Shown here piece after piece: positions 7,961 to 14,695 of a DNA stretch of 64,000 nucleotides (the first letter of the stretch is position 1; each line of letters opens with the position of its first letter). Made by a program: the position numbers and the translations under genes. Origin of the DNA: Aureimonas sp. AU22 (GTDB lineage Bacteria > Pseudomonadota > Alphaproteobacteria > Rhizobiales > Rhizobiaceae). The DNA lies in NCBI RefSeq assembly GCF_001463745.1, contig NZ_BBWJ01000004.1:248001-312000 (forward strand). The letters run 5' to 3'. A model generated the notes under the pieces. That model was not told where the DNA came from. It saw nothing but the letters and a program-made list of their open reading frames with translations, and ran no database searches.

Positions 7961-8598
7961 TGGACCGTCCCCCGCGTCGTGCGTGCGGTCAGTGCCCGGT
8001 GCCTCGCGTAGATGCTACCCGTCCAGCGTCGCGAAGAAATCGTTCCATGGGGTGAGGTTTCGGGCGGCATCGCAACACCGTCGACCGGGGCGGCAACGTC
8101 AGCCGATTGGGCTCGACGATCCGCAGCTCTCACCCCTTGGAACGACTGCTGAGTTTTCGGCTCGGCGCTGCCCGTAGTAGATATATACTCTATTCCCCGG
8201 AACCCCGGTTCCGGTTGCGATTTCGACGCTACCGGTAGTAGGGTTCCGGTTGCGAGCTTCGAAAGCTTCCGGTTACGAACCCCCTTTTCGGCGGCTGCGG
8301 CGACGTCGGAAGCTGCGAGATTGAAGTCCCGCGAGACCGTCAGGGCGATGGCGTCGCTTGTCCGCCCGCGCGCCCCAGCGCTGCGTTTCGTTCGGGAGAT
8401 CAGGCCCATCCGCTCGGCAACAGCGAGCGTCTTCCGTACCTGACGCTCCGAGATCGACATGTCGGCCGCAAGCGTCGCTTGAGACGCCGTCGTTACGCCC
8501 GCCGGATTGCACCGGTCAGCGATAGCGCGCAGCAGGCTTTTCAAGGACGCGCTTTCAATCTTCTGTGCTCGCGCCCAGCGTATCGCCGACCCGCTCAT
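7957..8598 (-). CDS. Winged-helix replication-associated protein
   Basis: 213 residues from the ATG at 8598, which overlaps the ParB-like stop as ATGA; a longer frame to 8766 exists but would lie within that gene. Residues 15-75 (SLKSLLRAIADRCNP, TLAADMSISERQVRKTLAVA, ERMGLISRTKR) form a helix-turn-helix of the kind in phage and plasmid replication initiators. The rest is low-complexity and may be disordered. Placement between a ParB-like gene and the helicase supports an origin-binding or helicase-loading role, which is inferred. Confidence 0.72.
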   Translation of the reverse strand: MSGSAIRWARAQKIESASLKSLLRAIADRCNPAGVTTASQATLAADMSISERQVRKTLAVAERMGLISRTKRSAGARGRTSDAIALTVSRDFNLAASDVAAAAEKGVRNRKLSKLATGTLLPVASKSQPEPGFRGIEYISTTGSAEPKTQQSFQGVRAADRRAQSADVAAPVDGVAMPPETSPHGTISSRRWTGSIYARHRALTARTTRGTVH

Positions 8599-9500
8599 GC
8601 GGCGCCTCCACGTGCTGGCGGTTTCTCGATCAACTCGTCTAGGCGGTCGATGATGGCGCGCACCGCCTCGCACCGCTGAGACAGCGTCGGACGTGACCGC
8701 ACTGGGCAGGCAGCGAAGATCGCGTCGGCGGTCAACTCGGCCGTCTGCTCCGTCAGATCCACCCACGCGGCAAACTGGTCTACGGGTTCGGGTTCGGCGG
8801 CGGGCGGTCGCGCGCCGACGGATTTTGCTCGATCCTCGGCACGATCAGCCTTCTCGCTGATGACGAGGTCGCGTTTGGCGGATCGAACCTGTTCTTCGGC
8901 CGGGAGCTTCTTCAGCTTGTCGAGATATGACCCGGTGTCCAGCTTCGTGTGGCGGATGATGTCGAGAGCGTCCTGAGACACCTTCTGCCCACGTTCCGCA
9001 TCGCGTTGAACAGCTCTCTCGGAGCGTCCGGTTGCGGCAGCGGTATCCGCTGTGAAGCGTTCACTTGAGGAGTTGCCAACTTGGCGACTGCTCGTGTGCT
9101 GGTTTTCTCCGTGCCGCGTCTCGGGATGGAGCGCTTCGTATGCTTCCTTCCTCCGCCGCGTGAACAGTGCTTGGTCGGACGGGCTGAGACGAGGGCCGCA
9201 AAGGTTCTCGTCGCACTCGGCGATCTGCCGCTCCAGCTCGCCCAAGGTGACGACGATCGCCGGGATCGTGATCCACTCAAGAGCCCGGCAGGCGCTGAGC
9301 CTGTGGAGCCCCGCGACAAGGCCAAACCCTGACACGGTGTTGGATCCTCGAATGACGGGGCGCTGGTAGACCGTAATCGGATGGAGCAAACCCACCGCCC
9401 CGATGCTGTTCATCAGCGTAGAGACTTGGGCCTCGTCCTCGTCCCGCAAACGCGTGCCGCGCTCGACGAGAGAAATATCGATTTCGTATGAGCCGTTCAT
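8595..9500 (-). CDS. ParB/Srx-domain phage protein
   Basis: 301 residues. The ParB/sulfiredoxin-like N-domain spans about residues 5-110, with the diagnostic GLVAGLHRLSACRAL box (the GxHR motif) around residues 60-75. A central helix-turn-helix-like segment (TAAATGRSERAVQRDAERG) follows, then a charged C-terminus. Proteins of this kind bind DNA, and some ParB-like phage proteins are nucleases or CTPases. In this operon it is the first large early gene, so a role in replication or partition is likely. No parA is visible in the window. Confidence 0.82.
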   Translation of the reverse strand: MNGSYEIDISLVERGTRLRDEDEAQVSTLMNSIGAVGLLHPITVYQRPVIRGSNTVSGFGLVAGLHRLSACRALEWITIPAIVVTLGELERQIAECDENLCGPRLSPSDQALFTRRRKEAYEALHPETRHGENQHTSSRQVGNSSSERFTADTAAATGRSERAVQRDAERGQKVSQDALDIIRHTKLDTGSYLDKLKKLPAEEQVRSAKRDLVISEKADRAEDRAKSVGARPPAAEPEPVDQFAAWVDLTEQTAELTADAIFAACPVRSRPTLSQRCEAVRAIIDRLDELIEKPPARGGAA

Positions 9501-9718
9501 TCCGGCGCCCCCTCGCGTGCGGGCGCACCCGTATGTGCGTGCGAAGCGTCCTGCTGAAGCGCGCCGTTGAAGATGGCGGCCAGGGCGCGGGCGTCGGTGG
9601 CCGATCGCGCGTGGTAGACGACGCGATCATTGTTGCCGAAGCGCAGCGTGACGAAAGCTCCGGCCTGGCCGGTCGTCACCTCGGCGCACTGGACGTTCTG
9701 AAGCTGAATGGTAATCAC
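9497..9718 (-). CDS. Small phage protein, unknown
   Basis: 73 residues, starting MITIQLQNVQCAEV. A beta-rich first half (GAFVTLRFGNNDRVVYHARS) is followed by one helix and a polar tail. It is coupled by four-base overlaps to the Cro-like gene upstream and the ParB-like gene downstream. No family is recognised. Confidence 0.55.
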   Translation of the reverse strand: MITIQLQNVQCAEVTTGQAGAFVTLRFGNNDRVVYHARSATDARALAAIFNGALQQDASHAHTGAPAREGAPE

Positions 9719-9948
9719 GCGGCGCGCCTCCGACCATCTACGATCGACGGCCAGTCCGACGCCTTGACGCGACTGTCGCTAAGCTTCTCAACCCGAGCCA
9801 CGACAGTCGCGGGCGGAGCACGTTCGCCCACCTCCCACCGCTGCCAAGTCCTGGCCGGGTTCTTGCCGGAAATGCCGACAGCCGCGGCCGCCTCTTCCAG
9901 GGTGAGCTTGATAGCTGTCCGCCACTGCCTTGGTGTCATAGTCGCCAT
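9715..9948 (-). CDS. Cro-like helix-turn-helix regulator
   Basis: 77 residues. The segment TPRQWRTAIKLTLEEAAAAV then GISGKNPARTWQRWEVGERA has the XRE fold, with the second helix (NPARTWQRWE) as the likely recognition helix. It is the first gene of the leftward early operon and divergent from the CI-like repressor, the position of Cro. It is separated from the repressor by 107 bases that carry the repeated TAGCC operators. Confidence 0.75.
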   Translation of the reverse strand: MATMTPRQWRTAIKLTLEEAAAAVGISGKNPARTWQRWEVGERAPPATVVARVEKLSDSRVKASDWPSIVDGRRRAA

Positions 9949-9968
9949 CGATCGTTAACCGTACGATC

Positions 9969-9997
9969 AGATAGCCGTATCGGCTTAGTGATTTCAA
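9969..9997 (-). promoter_or_regulatory. Leftward early promoter of the prophage
   Basis: On the minus strand TTGAAA (9997-9992) and CTATCT (9974-9969) are separated by 17 bases. An operator, AGCCG-TAT-CGGCT, fills the spacer and touches the -10. It reads toward the Cro-like/ParB/helicase/primase operon. The arrangement mirrors the rightward promoter at 10725. Confidence 0.6.
9972..9987. promoter_or_regulatory. Phage operator, TAGCCG-TAT-CGGCT palindrome
   Basis: TAGCCGTATCGGCTTA has perfect five-base arms around TAT. The half-site TAGCC recurs at three other places around the repressor gene, so it is the probable CI/Cro target. Confidence 0.6.
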
Positions 9998-10004
9998 GAG
10001 CGAC

Positions 10005-10019
10005 TTAGCCGAATTAGCC
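10005..10019. promoter_or_regulatory. Phage operator, tandem TTAGCC half-sites
   Basis: TTAGCC occurs at 10005-10010 and 10014-10019, nine bases apart, in TTAGCCGAATTAGCC. Nearly the same sequence follows the repressor gene at 10702. A further half-site GGCTAA lies at 10050-10055, directly before the repressor ATG, suggesting autoregulation. Confidence 0.55.
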
Positions 10020-10055
10020 ATATACATGCGAGCAACGGTAAGCGAGAACGGCTAA

Positions 10056-10697
10056 ATGGCGAGAGAGCACAGCAATCGGATAGCGGAGCTTCGGAAGGCC
10101 AAGGGCCTGACGCAGACCCAACTCGCGGATAAGCTGGGTATCCATACGATCACCCTGTCGAAGCTGGAGCGTGGCAAGATCCAGCTCCACGTCGGCTACA
10201 TGGGCGCTATCGCCGACGCGCTAGGCGTTGATGCTCTTGATCTGCTGTCAACCCGCCCAAACACACGGGTCATCACTATTGTTGGCGCGCTCCAGGCCAA
10301 CGGCCGGTTTGATGACTTCCGGGACGAGAACAACGATTTCGACGAATTTGACATCGATATTCACGACCGTCCATTTGGCGATGACATTGGCGAGTGGGTG
10401 ATCGTTGAGGGCGACGGCTGCTGGCCATTCTTCCACGACCAAGACAAGCTGTATTTCGTTCCAGTCGTGCAGGAGGATGCGTGGGCGTACAGGGGACGGC
10501 TAGTCGTAGTCTGGACGTCCTCCGACGAAGCTCGCGCCGGCTTCCTAGTGGACATTTCGACGGAGAAAGGTGCGGATATTCAGCCCGTCAACGGGCGAAT
10601 GATCCACGGTCTCAACGTTCACGACCTTTGGGTTCTGGGCGAAGTCAGGTTCGCCTTCCCTGCCGAACAGCTAAGCGACGTGGAGCCTAAGGTCTGA
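10056..10697 (+). CDS. CI-like prophage repressor with a non-catalytic S24-like domain
   Basis: 213 residues. Residues 8-62 are an XRE helix-turn-helix (LTQTQLADKLGIHTITLSKL). A very acidic linker follows (about 84-104). The C-terminal domain has the S24/LexA pattern VEGDGCWPFFHDQDKLYF, which aligns with V-x-GDSM-x-P...GD, but the catalytic serine is Gly121 and the usual methionine is Cys. The normal Ala-Gly cleavage site appears as LQANG, and no lysine sits at the expected place in the GFLVDIS strand. It should hold lysogeny and still dimerise, but probably cannot self-cleave after RecA activation. Confidence 0.82.
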   Translation: MAREHSNRIAELRKAKGLTQTQLADKLGIHTITLSKLERGKIQLHVGYMGAIADALGVDALDLLSTRPNTRVITIVGALQANGRFDDFRDENNDFDEFDIDIHDRPFGDDIGEWVIVEGDGCWPFFHDQDKLYFVPVVQEDAWAYRGRLVVVWTSSDEARAGFLVDISTEKGADIQPVNGRMIHGLNVHDLWVLGEVRFAFPAEQLSDVEPKV

Positions 10698-10701
10698 CGA
10701 C

Positions 10702-10718
10702 TTAGCCAAATTAGCTTA
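10702..10718. promoter_or_regulatory. Phage operator downstream of the repressor gene
   Basis: TTAGCCAAATTAGCTTA matches the tandem operator at 10005 in 13 of its first 14 bases. It lies just after the repressor stop and about ten bases before the -35 of the rightward early promoter. Confidence 0.55.
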
Positions 10719-10724
10719 ACCATG

Positions 10725-10754
10725 TTGACACAGACTTAGCCGTTGTGGCTATAT
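10725..10754 (+). promoter_or_regulatory. Rightward early promoter with overlapping operator
   Basis: A consensus TTGACA (10725-10730) is followed after 18 bases by CTATAT (10749-10754). The spacer and -10 contain TAGCC-GTTGT-GGCTA (10737-10751), a palindrome of the same half-sites found at the leftward promoter. It should drive the run of small genes from 10781 and be shut by the repressor. Confidence 0.65.
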
Positions 10755-10780
10755 GACATCCGTCACCCGATGGAGGCCAT

Positions 10781-11113
10781 ATGCCCGCTTCTACCGAACA
10801 CCCCCAGCCCGTCAGCCTCGCGCCCGCATCGTCGCTCGCGCAGCTCACCGGCCTGCTCGACATCGCTAGGCGCTCGATCGAACTCGACGACGCCACCCGT
10901 CAGCGCAAGGCGCACGACGAGGAACTGAAGTCGGCCTACGTTTACCACAAGGCCGTGAACCGTCTGGAAAAGGTCGAACGCGACAGCCCCGAGTGGGCCG
11001 CCATGATGACCGCCACGACCGTCGAATATCAGGATGCCCAGAAGGCGAAGCGCGTTGAGTACAACGCCCGCCGCCGGCTCCAGAACGCCATCCGCTCGTA
11101 TCGAAACGCCTGA
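10781..11113 (+). CDS. Helical phage protein, unknown, first gene of rightward early operon
   Basis: 110 residues, almost entirely alpha-helical and charged (SIELDDATRQRKAHDEELKS; EYQDAQKAKRVEYNARRRL), probably a coiled coil. A GGAGG ribosome site ends four bases before the ATG. The strong operator-controlled promoter lies 26 bases upstream. No domain recognised; an early regulatory or DNA-associated role is possible. Confidence 0.6.
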   Translation: MPASTEHPQPVSLAPASSLAQLTGLLDIARRSIELDDATRQRKAHDEELKSAYVYHKAVNRLEKVERDSPEWAAMMTATTVEYQDAQKAKRVEYNARRRLQNAIRSYRNA

Positions 11114-11182
11114 CGTCGGCCACCAGCCGGCGAGCGCGGAATAGCGCCAAATCTCTCCCCGCCTCGGCGCAGGAAAGAAAGT

Positions 11183-11213
11183 GGCTCGGCAGGGACGGCA
11201 ATCCCTCCGAGCC
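11183..11213 (+). terminator. Strong hairpin GGCTCGG-c-AGGGA / TCCCT-CCGAGCC
   Basis: Twelve paired bases with one bulged C and the loop CGGCAA lie 70 bases after the stop of the preceding gene and 38 before the next start. No T run follows, so it may be a processing or attenuation structure rather than a full terminator. Confidence 0.4.
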
Positions 11214-11251
11214 GCGGCCCAACCCCAACCACCCCTTCACAGGAGACCGAG

Positions 11252-11560
11252 ATGAACGGTCGCAGACATACCACCGCTACCCCCGCGTCCGCAATTCCCG
11301 ATCAAGCGGAGAAACGAACGGCCTTCGGCGAAATCTTCGATATGGAGCCAGTCGCACACGATGCCCGGATCTATGGAATGGTCCTTGGCTTCCTCGTTGA
11401 AGAGCTGATCGTTTCGAACGGGCCAGACGGCTCGACGGTACTTCAGCACGAGCATGCGGAGATGTTGACGTTCATCGCCTACCGCTCGCAGAGGGCCGGA
11501 AGCACGGTGTTCGAAGCATGGGAGCGCGCTTTCGACGCTTCCCGGCGGGAGACCGCATAA
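11252..11560 (+). CDS. Phage protein, unknown
   Basis: 102 residues with an ACAGGAG ribosome site seven bases before the ATG. The N-terminal 25 residues are polar; the rest is mixed helix and strand (DARIYGMVLGFLVEELIVSN, HEHAEMLTFIAYRSQ). The stop overlaps the next start as TAATG. No recognised family. Confidence 0.55.
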   Translation: MNGRRHTTATPASAIPDQAEKRTAFGEIFDMEPVAHDARIYGMVLGFLVEELIVSNGPDGSTVLQHEHAEMLTFIAYRSQRAGSTVFEAWERAFDASRRETA

Positions 11561-11838
11561 TGAACCGCGCTCCCTTCCCCCCATTCGTCGACGCCAAAGG
11601 CGCATTTAGCAACCTCGAGCCGACGATCTCCCGCATCCATCGCCTAGCGAAGCTGCAACGCTTCCTTGCGGAGACCTACCTTGAAGGCGGGACTTCGGAG
11701 TTCAAGGAGGAAGTCGCCGATGGCATGACGACGCTTGCTGCCGACATCTTCGAAGCTGCTCACATGCTGGATGATCTCTGGCTGCAGTTCTGGAACAGCG
11801 GCATCTGCGATCGTTCCAGTGGGGAGATCGCCCAATGA
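11560..11838 (+). CDS. Phage protein, unknown, helical
   Basis: 92 residues from the ATG at 11560, chosen because it overlaps the upstream stop (TAATG) rather than the in-frame ATG at 11518 inside the previous gene. Mostly helical (ISRIHRLAKLQRFLAETYLE; DIFEAAHMLDDLWLQFW). It overlaps the next gene by four bases. No family recognised. Confidence 0.55.
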   Translation: MNRAPFPPFVDAKGAFSNLEPTISRIHRLAKLQRFLAETYLEGGTSEFKEEVADGMTTLAADIFEAAHMLDDLWLQFWNSGICDRSSGEIAQ

Positions 11839-12236
11839 ACCGGCGAGCCCTCCTTTCCAGCACGGGCGCCGGGATGGCGCTCGGCTTCTGTGCCGCCGTC
11901 GTAGCTGCAGCGCCGGGCTGCGCACCAGTCGAGGCCCCTGCCGCCGAACGGACTGATCCCGCGCTCGATCTGCTGACGACCTATCGGGCGCAAATGGAGG
12001 CGTTCAACAACACTCCCACGGGCATCAGTGACGAGGATCTGAACGCCCTGCGTGATCAGACGTGGGGCCCCTTCTTCGAAGAGATCAACGCCGAGCCGCA
12101 TAAGATGCCCGCCTGCACAAGCTTGGCGGGCGTAGCGATGGTGCTACGCGTCGTGCTCGCAGAACAGAACCTTTATGATTTCGACGAAGCCCTCGTGCGC
12201 TCTGCCCTCGCCTTTTTCGATGCGAGGCCGGCGTGA
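11835..12236 (+). CDS. Exported phage-encoded protein with Tat-like or lipoprotein signal
   Basis: 133 residues. The N-terminus MNRRALLSSTGAGMALGFCA has two arginines and a hydrophobic core, then AAAPGC, which could be a lipobox with Cys29 or simply part of a Tat/Sec signal. The mature part is acidic and helical (DLLTTYRAQMEAFNNTPTG). Exported small proteins in prophage early regions can be superinfection-exclusion or lysogenic-conversion factors; that role is a guess. It is coupled by four-base overlaps on both sides. Confidence 0.55.
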   Translation: MNRRALLSSTGAGMALGFCAAVVAAAPGCAPVEAPAAERTDPALDLLTTYRAQMEAFNNTPTGISDEDLNALRDQTWGPFFEEINAEPHKMPACTSLAGVAMVLRVVLAEQNLYDFDEALVRSALAFFDARPA

Positions 12237-12601
12237 TGGCGAACTTCCTTGACGCCAATCCCGACGAGGCAGGGCGTATTCGCAGTTCGGCCGAATACCT
12301 GGGTTTCGTGCCGATCGTGAAAGGTGGCGAGGTCGTTGCGTATGTCGCGCCAGATCGAGCGCCCGAACCGACCGCCGACCTCACTGCGGAGGATTACGTC
12401 GTCGGGTTGGAAACACTCGGTTGCCGTTTCTCAATCTGGCAGAGTGATGGGAAGCGGGGCCTCTACGAAGCGACGCCCATCCTCGACAACACTCCGTCGG
12501 CCTTTCTGACCCGCGCTCAGGCGATCCGCTCCGCATTCGGAACAGTGCGGCTGCGGGAAGCTGCCGAGTTCATTCTTGCGCGCGATGGGGAGGCCTCGTG
12601 A
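12233..12601 (+). CDS. Phage protein, unknown
   Basis: 122 residues (or 121 from the second ATG). Acidic N-half (LDANPDEAGRIRSSAEYLGF) and a mixed C-half ending REAAEFILARDGEAS. It overlaps both neighbours by four bases, so it belongs to the same early operon. No recognised domain. Confidence 0.55.
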   Translation: MMANFLDANPDEAGRIRSSAEYLGFVPIVKGGEVVAYVAPDRAPEPTADLTAEDYVVGLETLGCRFSIWQSDGKRGLYEATPILDNTPSAFLTRAQAIRSAFGTVRLREAAEFILARDGEAS

Positions 12602-12864
12602 TGGGCGCCCTCACCCTCCCGCGCGCCGCTCTGACCGGTTCGGAGAAGTTCGCGGACGACGGCTTCTACGCCTTCCGCGATCCAGTGACCGGCACCTTCC
12701 GCATCATGTGGGCCGCCGCGCTCGGCGACGTCATTGCTTTATCCGATGACGAGCTTGCGCCGGTCGATCTCGTCGTGACAGCCGAGCAGTTCGACGAAGC
12801 CTGCTGGGGCATCTTCCATCGCGTCAGCCCCGACGGCTTCCCGATCGAGCGGAAGCGGCCATGA
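12598..12864 (+). CDS. Phage protein, unknown
   Basis: 88 residues, beta-rich (DDGFYAFRDPVTGTFRIMWA) with an acidic middle (DVIALSDDELAPVDL). Start and stop both overlap neighbours by four bases. No recognised family. Confidence 0.5.
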   Translation: MMGALTLPRAALTGSEKFADDGFYAFRDPVTGTFRIMWAAALGDVIALSDDELAPVDLVVTAEQFDEACWGIFHRVSPDGFPIERKRP

Positions 12865-13094
12865 GCAAGTCATTTGCCATTTCGCCTGGAGCGCCGATCC
12901 CTAAACGCTGGATGTCGCCCGGCGGCCCGATCCGAGTGATGTGCGAGCCGGTCGAGGGTTACGTGCTGGCCCGACGTCCTCAGGCAATCCCGTTCGTGCT
13001 GTCGGTCAGCGAGTTGCTCGGATCGGCGCGCCACCCTCACCCGCACGGCCCGTTCGAGCCGGTCGAGACTGGCACCAAGGGGAGAGAGCGATGA
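12861..13094 (+). CDS. Phage protein, unknown
   Basis: 77 residues, rich in proline and glycine (FAISPGAPIPKRWMSPGGPI) with a beta-like centre (GYVLARRPQAIPFVLSVSEL). It is coupled to the AlpA-like gene by an ATGA overlap. No domain recognised. Confidence 0.5.
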   Translation: MSKSFAISPGAPIPKRWMSPGGPIRVMCEPVEGYVLARRPQAIPFVLSVSELLGSARHPHPHGPFEPVETGTKGRER

Positions 13095-13288
13095 TGCCTG
13101 ATCCGATCAAGGCTCCCGAAATGCTTCTCTCCACCGACGAAGTGATGACCCGCCTCAGCGTCGGGCGGACCACGCTATGGGAGATGGAAAAAAGGAACGA
13201 GCTGCCGGCTGCGATCCGCCTCAGCAAGCGGTGCAAGCGCTGGCGGGCTTCCGAAATCGAAGCGTTCATAGCGTCGAAGGGGGCGTGA
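13091..13288 (+). CDS. AlpA/excisionase-like helix-turn-helix protein
   Basis: 65 residues. MLLSTDEVMTRLSVGRTTLW then EMEKRNELPAAIRLSKRCKR is the MerR-like winged helix-turn-helix of the AlpA/Xis group, ending with the characteristic WR-x-SEIEAFI. Such proteins bend att DNA and direct excision or activate integrase genes. It is the last gene before the tRNA-Gly attachment site, and repeated GGACCA motifs lie just downstream, which supports a recombination directionality factor. No integrase is next to it, which is unusual. Confidence 0.8.
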   Translation: MMPDPIKAPEMLLSTDEVMTRLSVGRTTLWEMEKRNELPAAIRLSKRCKRWRASEIEAFIASKGA

Positions 13289-13313
13289 TTGTTCGCCCCT
13301 GTTCGCGCCCGTT

Positions 13314-13352
13314 GGGACCATATCGGGACCACGGGTGCGGACCAAAGGTCCG
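13314..13352. repeat. GGACCA iterons and CGGACC-AAA-GGTCCG inverted repeat beside the att site
   Basis: GGGACCA occurs at 13314-13320 and 13325-13331 (11 bases apart), and GGACCA again at 13339-13344, where it forms half of CGGACC-AAA-GGTCCG (13338-13352). The roughly one-turn spacing and place between the AlpA-like gene and tRNA suggest Xis or integrase arm sites. Confidence 0.45.
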
Positions 13353-13379
13353 ACTATCGCTCTAAGTGCTTGAAATTGT

Positions 13380-13454
13380 TGGAGCGGGCGATGGGGATCG
13401 AACCCACGACATCCAGCTTGGGAAGCTGGCGTTCTACCGCTGAACTACGCCCGC
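13380..13454 (-). tRNA. tRNA-Gly(CCC)
   Basis: Read leftward from 13454: acceptor GCGGGCG pairs with CGCCCGC, followed by discriminator T and an encoded CCA (13382-13380). The T arm is GTGGG-TTCGATC-CCCAT-like, and the anticodon stem CCAGC/GCTGG encloses TTCCCAA, so the anticodon is CCC (complement of 13420-13422). Its 3' end faces the prophage, as expected for an integrase target. Confidence 0.95.
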
Positions 13455-13512
13455 GCTCAGGTTGGACACTGCCCGCAAGGCAGGGCGGCCGTCAAGCGGC
13501 GCTCGCGGGGTT

Positions 13513-14595
13513 TCAGGCGAAATGCTTGGAGAGTTTCAGGCCCTGCGCCTGGTAGTTGGATCTGAGGTCCGTGCCGTAGAGCCGGTCGGGCAGACCCGCC
13601 ATGCGTTCGTAGACGAGACGGCCGACGATCTGTCCGTCCTCCAGAATGAACGGCACGTCGTGGCTGCGCACCTCCAGAACGGCGCGGCTGCCCGAACCGC
13701 CGGCCGCCGAATGGCCGAAGCCCGGATCGAAGAAGCCGGCGTAGTGGACGCGGAACTCGCCGACCAGGGGATCGAACGGCGTCATTTCGGCGGCATAGGC
13801 CGGCGGCACATGCACCGCCTCCTTGGAGACCAGGATGTAGAACTCGTCCGGATCGAGAACGAGCTCGCCGACGGTCCCCCGCCGGATCGGCTCCCAGAAG
13901 TCGAGCACGGCCAGCGCCCCGCGCCGGTCGACGTCCACGACGCCCGTGTGCCGCTTGCCGCGATAGCCGACGAGGCCGGTGTCGTCGCCCGCAAGGTCGA
14001 TCGAAAGGGCGATGCCGCCGCCAGAGATGTTGGCGTCGGCCGCGCTGGTCAGGCGCTCGGTGCCGTGAAGGGCCGCGAGGTCCCCTTCCCCGAGCTGCGC
14101 GTCGCCGGTGCGAAAACGGATCTGCGTCAGGCGCGAGCCGGGGCGGACCACGATCGGAAAGGTGCGCGGGCTGATCTCGAGATAGAGTGGCCCCCGGTAG
14201 CCGGCCGGGATCTTGTCGAACTCCTGCGTCCCGTCGGCGAGGACGCGGGTGAAGATGTCGAGCCGGCCGGTGGAGCTTTTCGGGTTGGTCGCCGCGCGCA
14301 TGTCGGCGGGCAGATCGAGCCCCTCCTGCAGCGGCACGACGTAGACGCAGCCGGTCTCCAGCACCGCGCCGCCGGCAAGGTCGATCTCATGCATGGACAG
14401 GCGCCCAAGCTTGGCCTCCACCGGATTGCCTCGCCCCGGCAGGAAACTCGCGCGCACGCGGTAGGCTTTCGCTCCGAGCCGCAGGTCGAGACTCGCCGGC
14501 TGGATCTGGTCGGCGTCGAAGGGGCGCTCGCAGCGGATGCGTCCGTCATTACGCAAACGCGCGATTTCGCGATCGGGAAGGATGCCGCCGGTCAT
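13513..14595 (-). CDS. dcd: 2'-deoxycytidine 5'-triphosphate deaminase (two-domain alphaproteobacterial type)
   Basis: 360 residues, about twice the length of the E. coli enzyme, as in alphaproteobacteria where two dUTPase-fold domains are fused. The N-terminal domain begins GILPDREIARLRNDGRI and contains QIQPASLDLRLG, the Dcd signature. The second half repeats the fold (GGIALSIDLAGDD, LVLDPDEFYILVSKEAV). It converts dCTP to dUTP for thymidylate synthesis. It is the first chromosomal gene beyond the tRNA and prophage. The start is the ATG preceding TGGILPD. Confidence 0.9.
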   Translation of the reverse strand: MTGGILPDREIARLRNDGRIRCERPFDADQIQPASLDLRLGAKAYRVRASFLPGRGNPVEAKLGRLSMHEIDLAGGAVLETGCVYVVPLQEGLDLPADMRAATNPKSSTGRLDIFTRVLADGTQEFDKIPAGYRGPLYLEISPRTFPIVVRPGSRLTQIRFRTGDAQLGEGDLAALHGTERLTSAADANISGGGIALSIDLAGDDTGLVGYRGKRHTGVVDVDRRGALAVLDFWEPIRRGTVGELVLDPDEFYILVSKEAVHVPPAYAAEMTPFDPLVGEFRVHYAGFFDPGFGHSAAGGSGSRAVLEVRSHDVPFILEDGQIVGRLVYERMAGLPDRLYGTDLRSNYQAQGLKLSKHFA

Positions 14596-14695
14596 GAACT
14601 CAACTCCTCAACCTCCAACGCGTTAGCAGGCCGTGCGGGCCTTGGGAACGGGCGATTGATTTCGGCTGCGGACAGGATTAAGGCTCGACACCGTT

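Larger units (their letters stand above)
1..13383. mobile_element. HK97-like prophage, right-hand part, abutting tRNA-Gly
   Basis: The stretch contains HNH, terminase, portal and protease genes, a helicase-primase replication set, a Cro/CI-like switch, many small unknown genes and an AlpA-like protein. It stops at the 3' end of tRNA-Gly(CCC), a usual tyrosine-integrase attachment site. The next gene is ordinary chromosomal dCTP deaminase. The left end, with capsid, tail, lysis and probably integrase genes, is outside the window. The right boundary is inferred from gene content, because the second att copy cannot be seen. Confidence 0.85.

Noticed and set aside
8598-8766. Upstream extension of the winged-helix protein
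   Set aside because: The added 56 residues lie within the ParB-like gene in another frame; the ATGA-coupled ATG at 8598 fits operon style.
13289-13555. Rightward frame containing MGIEPTTSSLGSW
   Set aside because: This is the translation of the antisense strand of tRNA-Gly, a well-known false protein; the tRNA explains the sequence.
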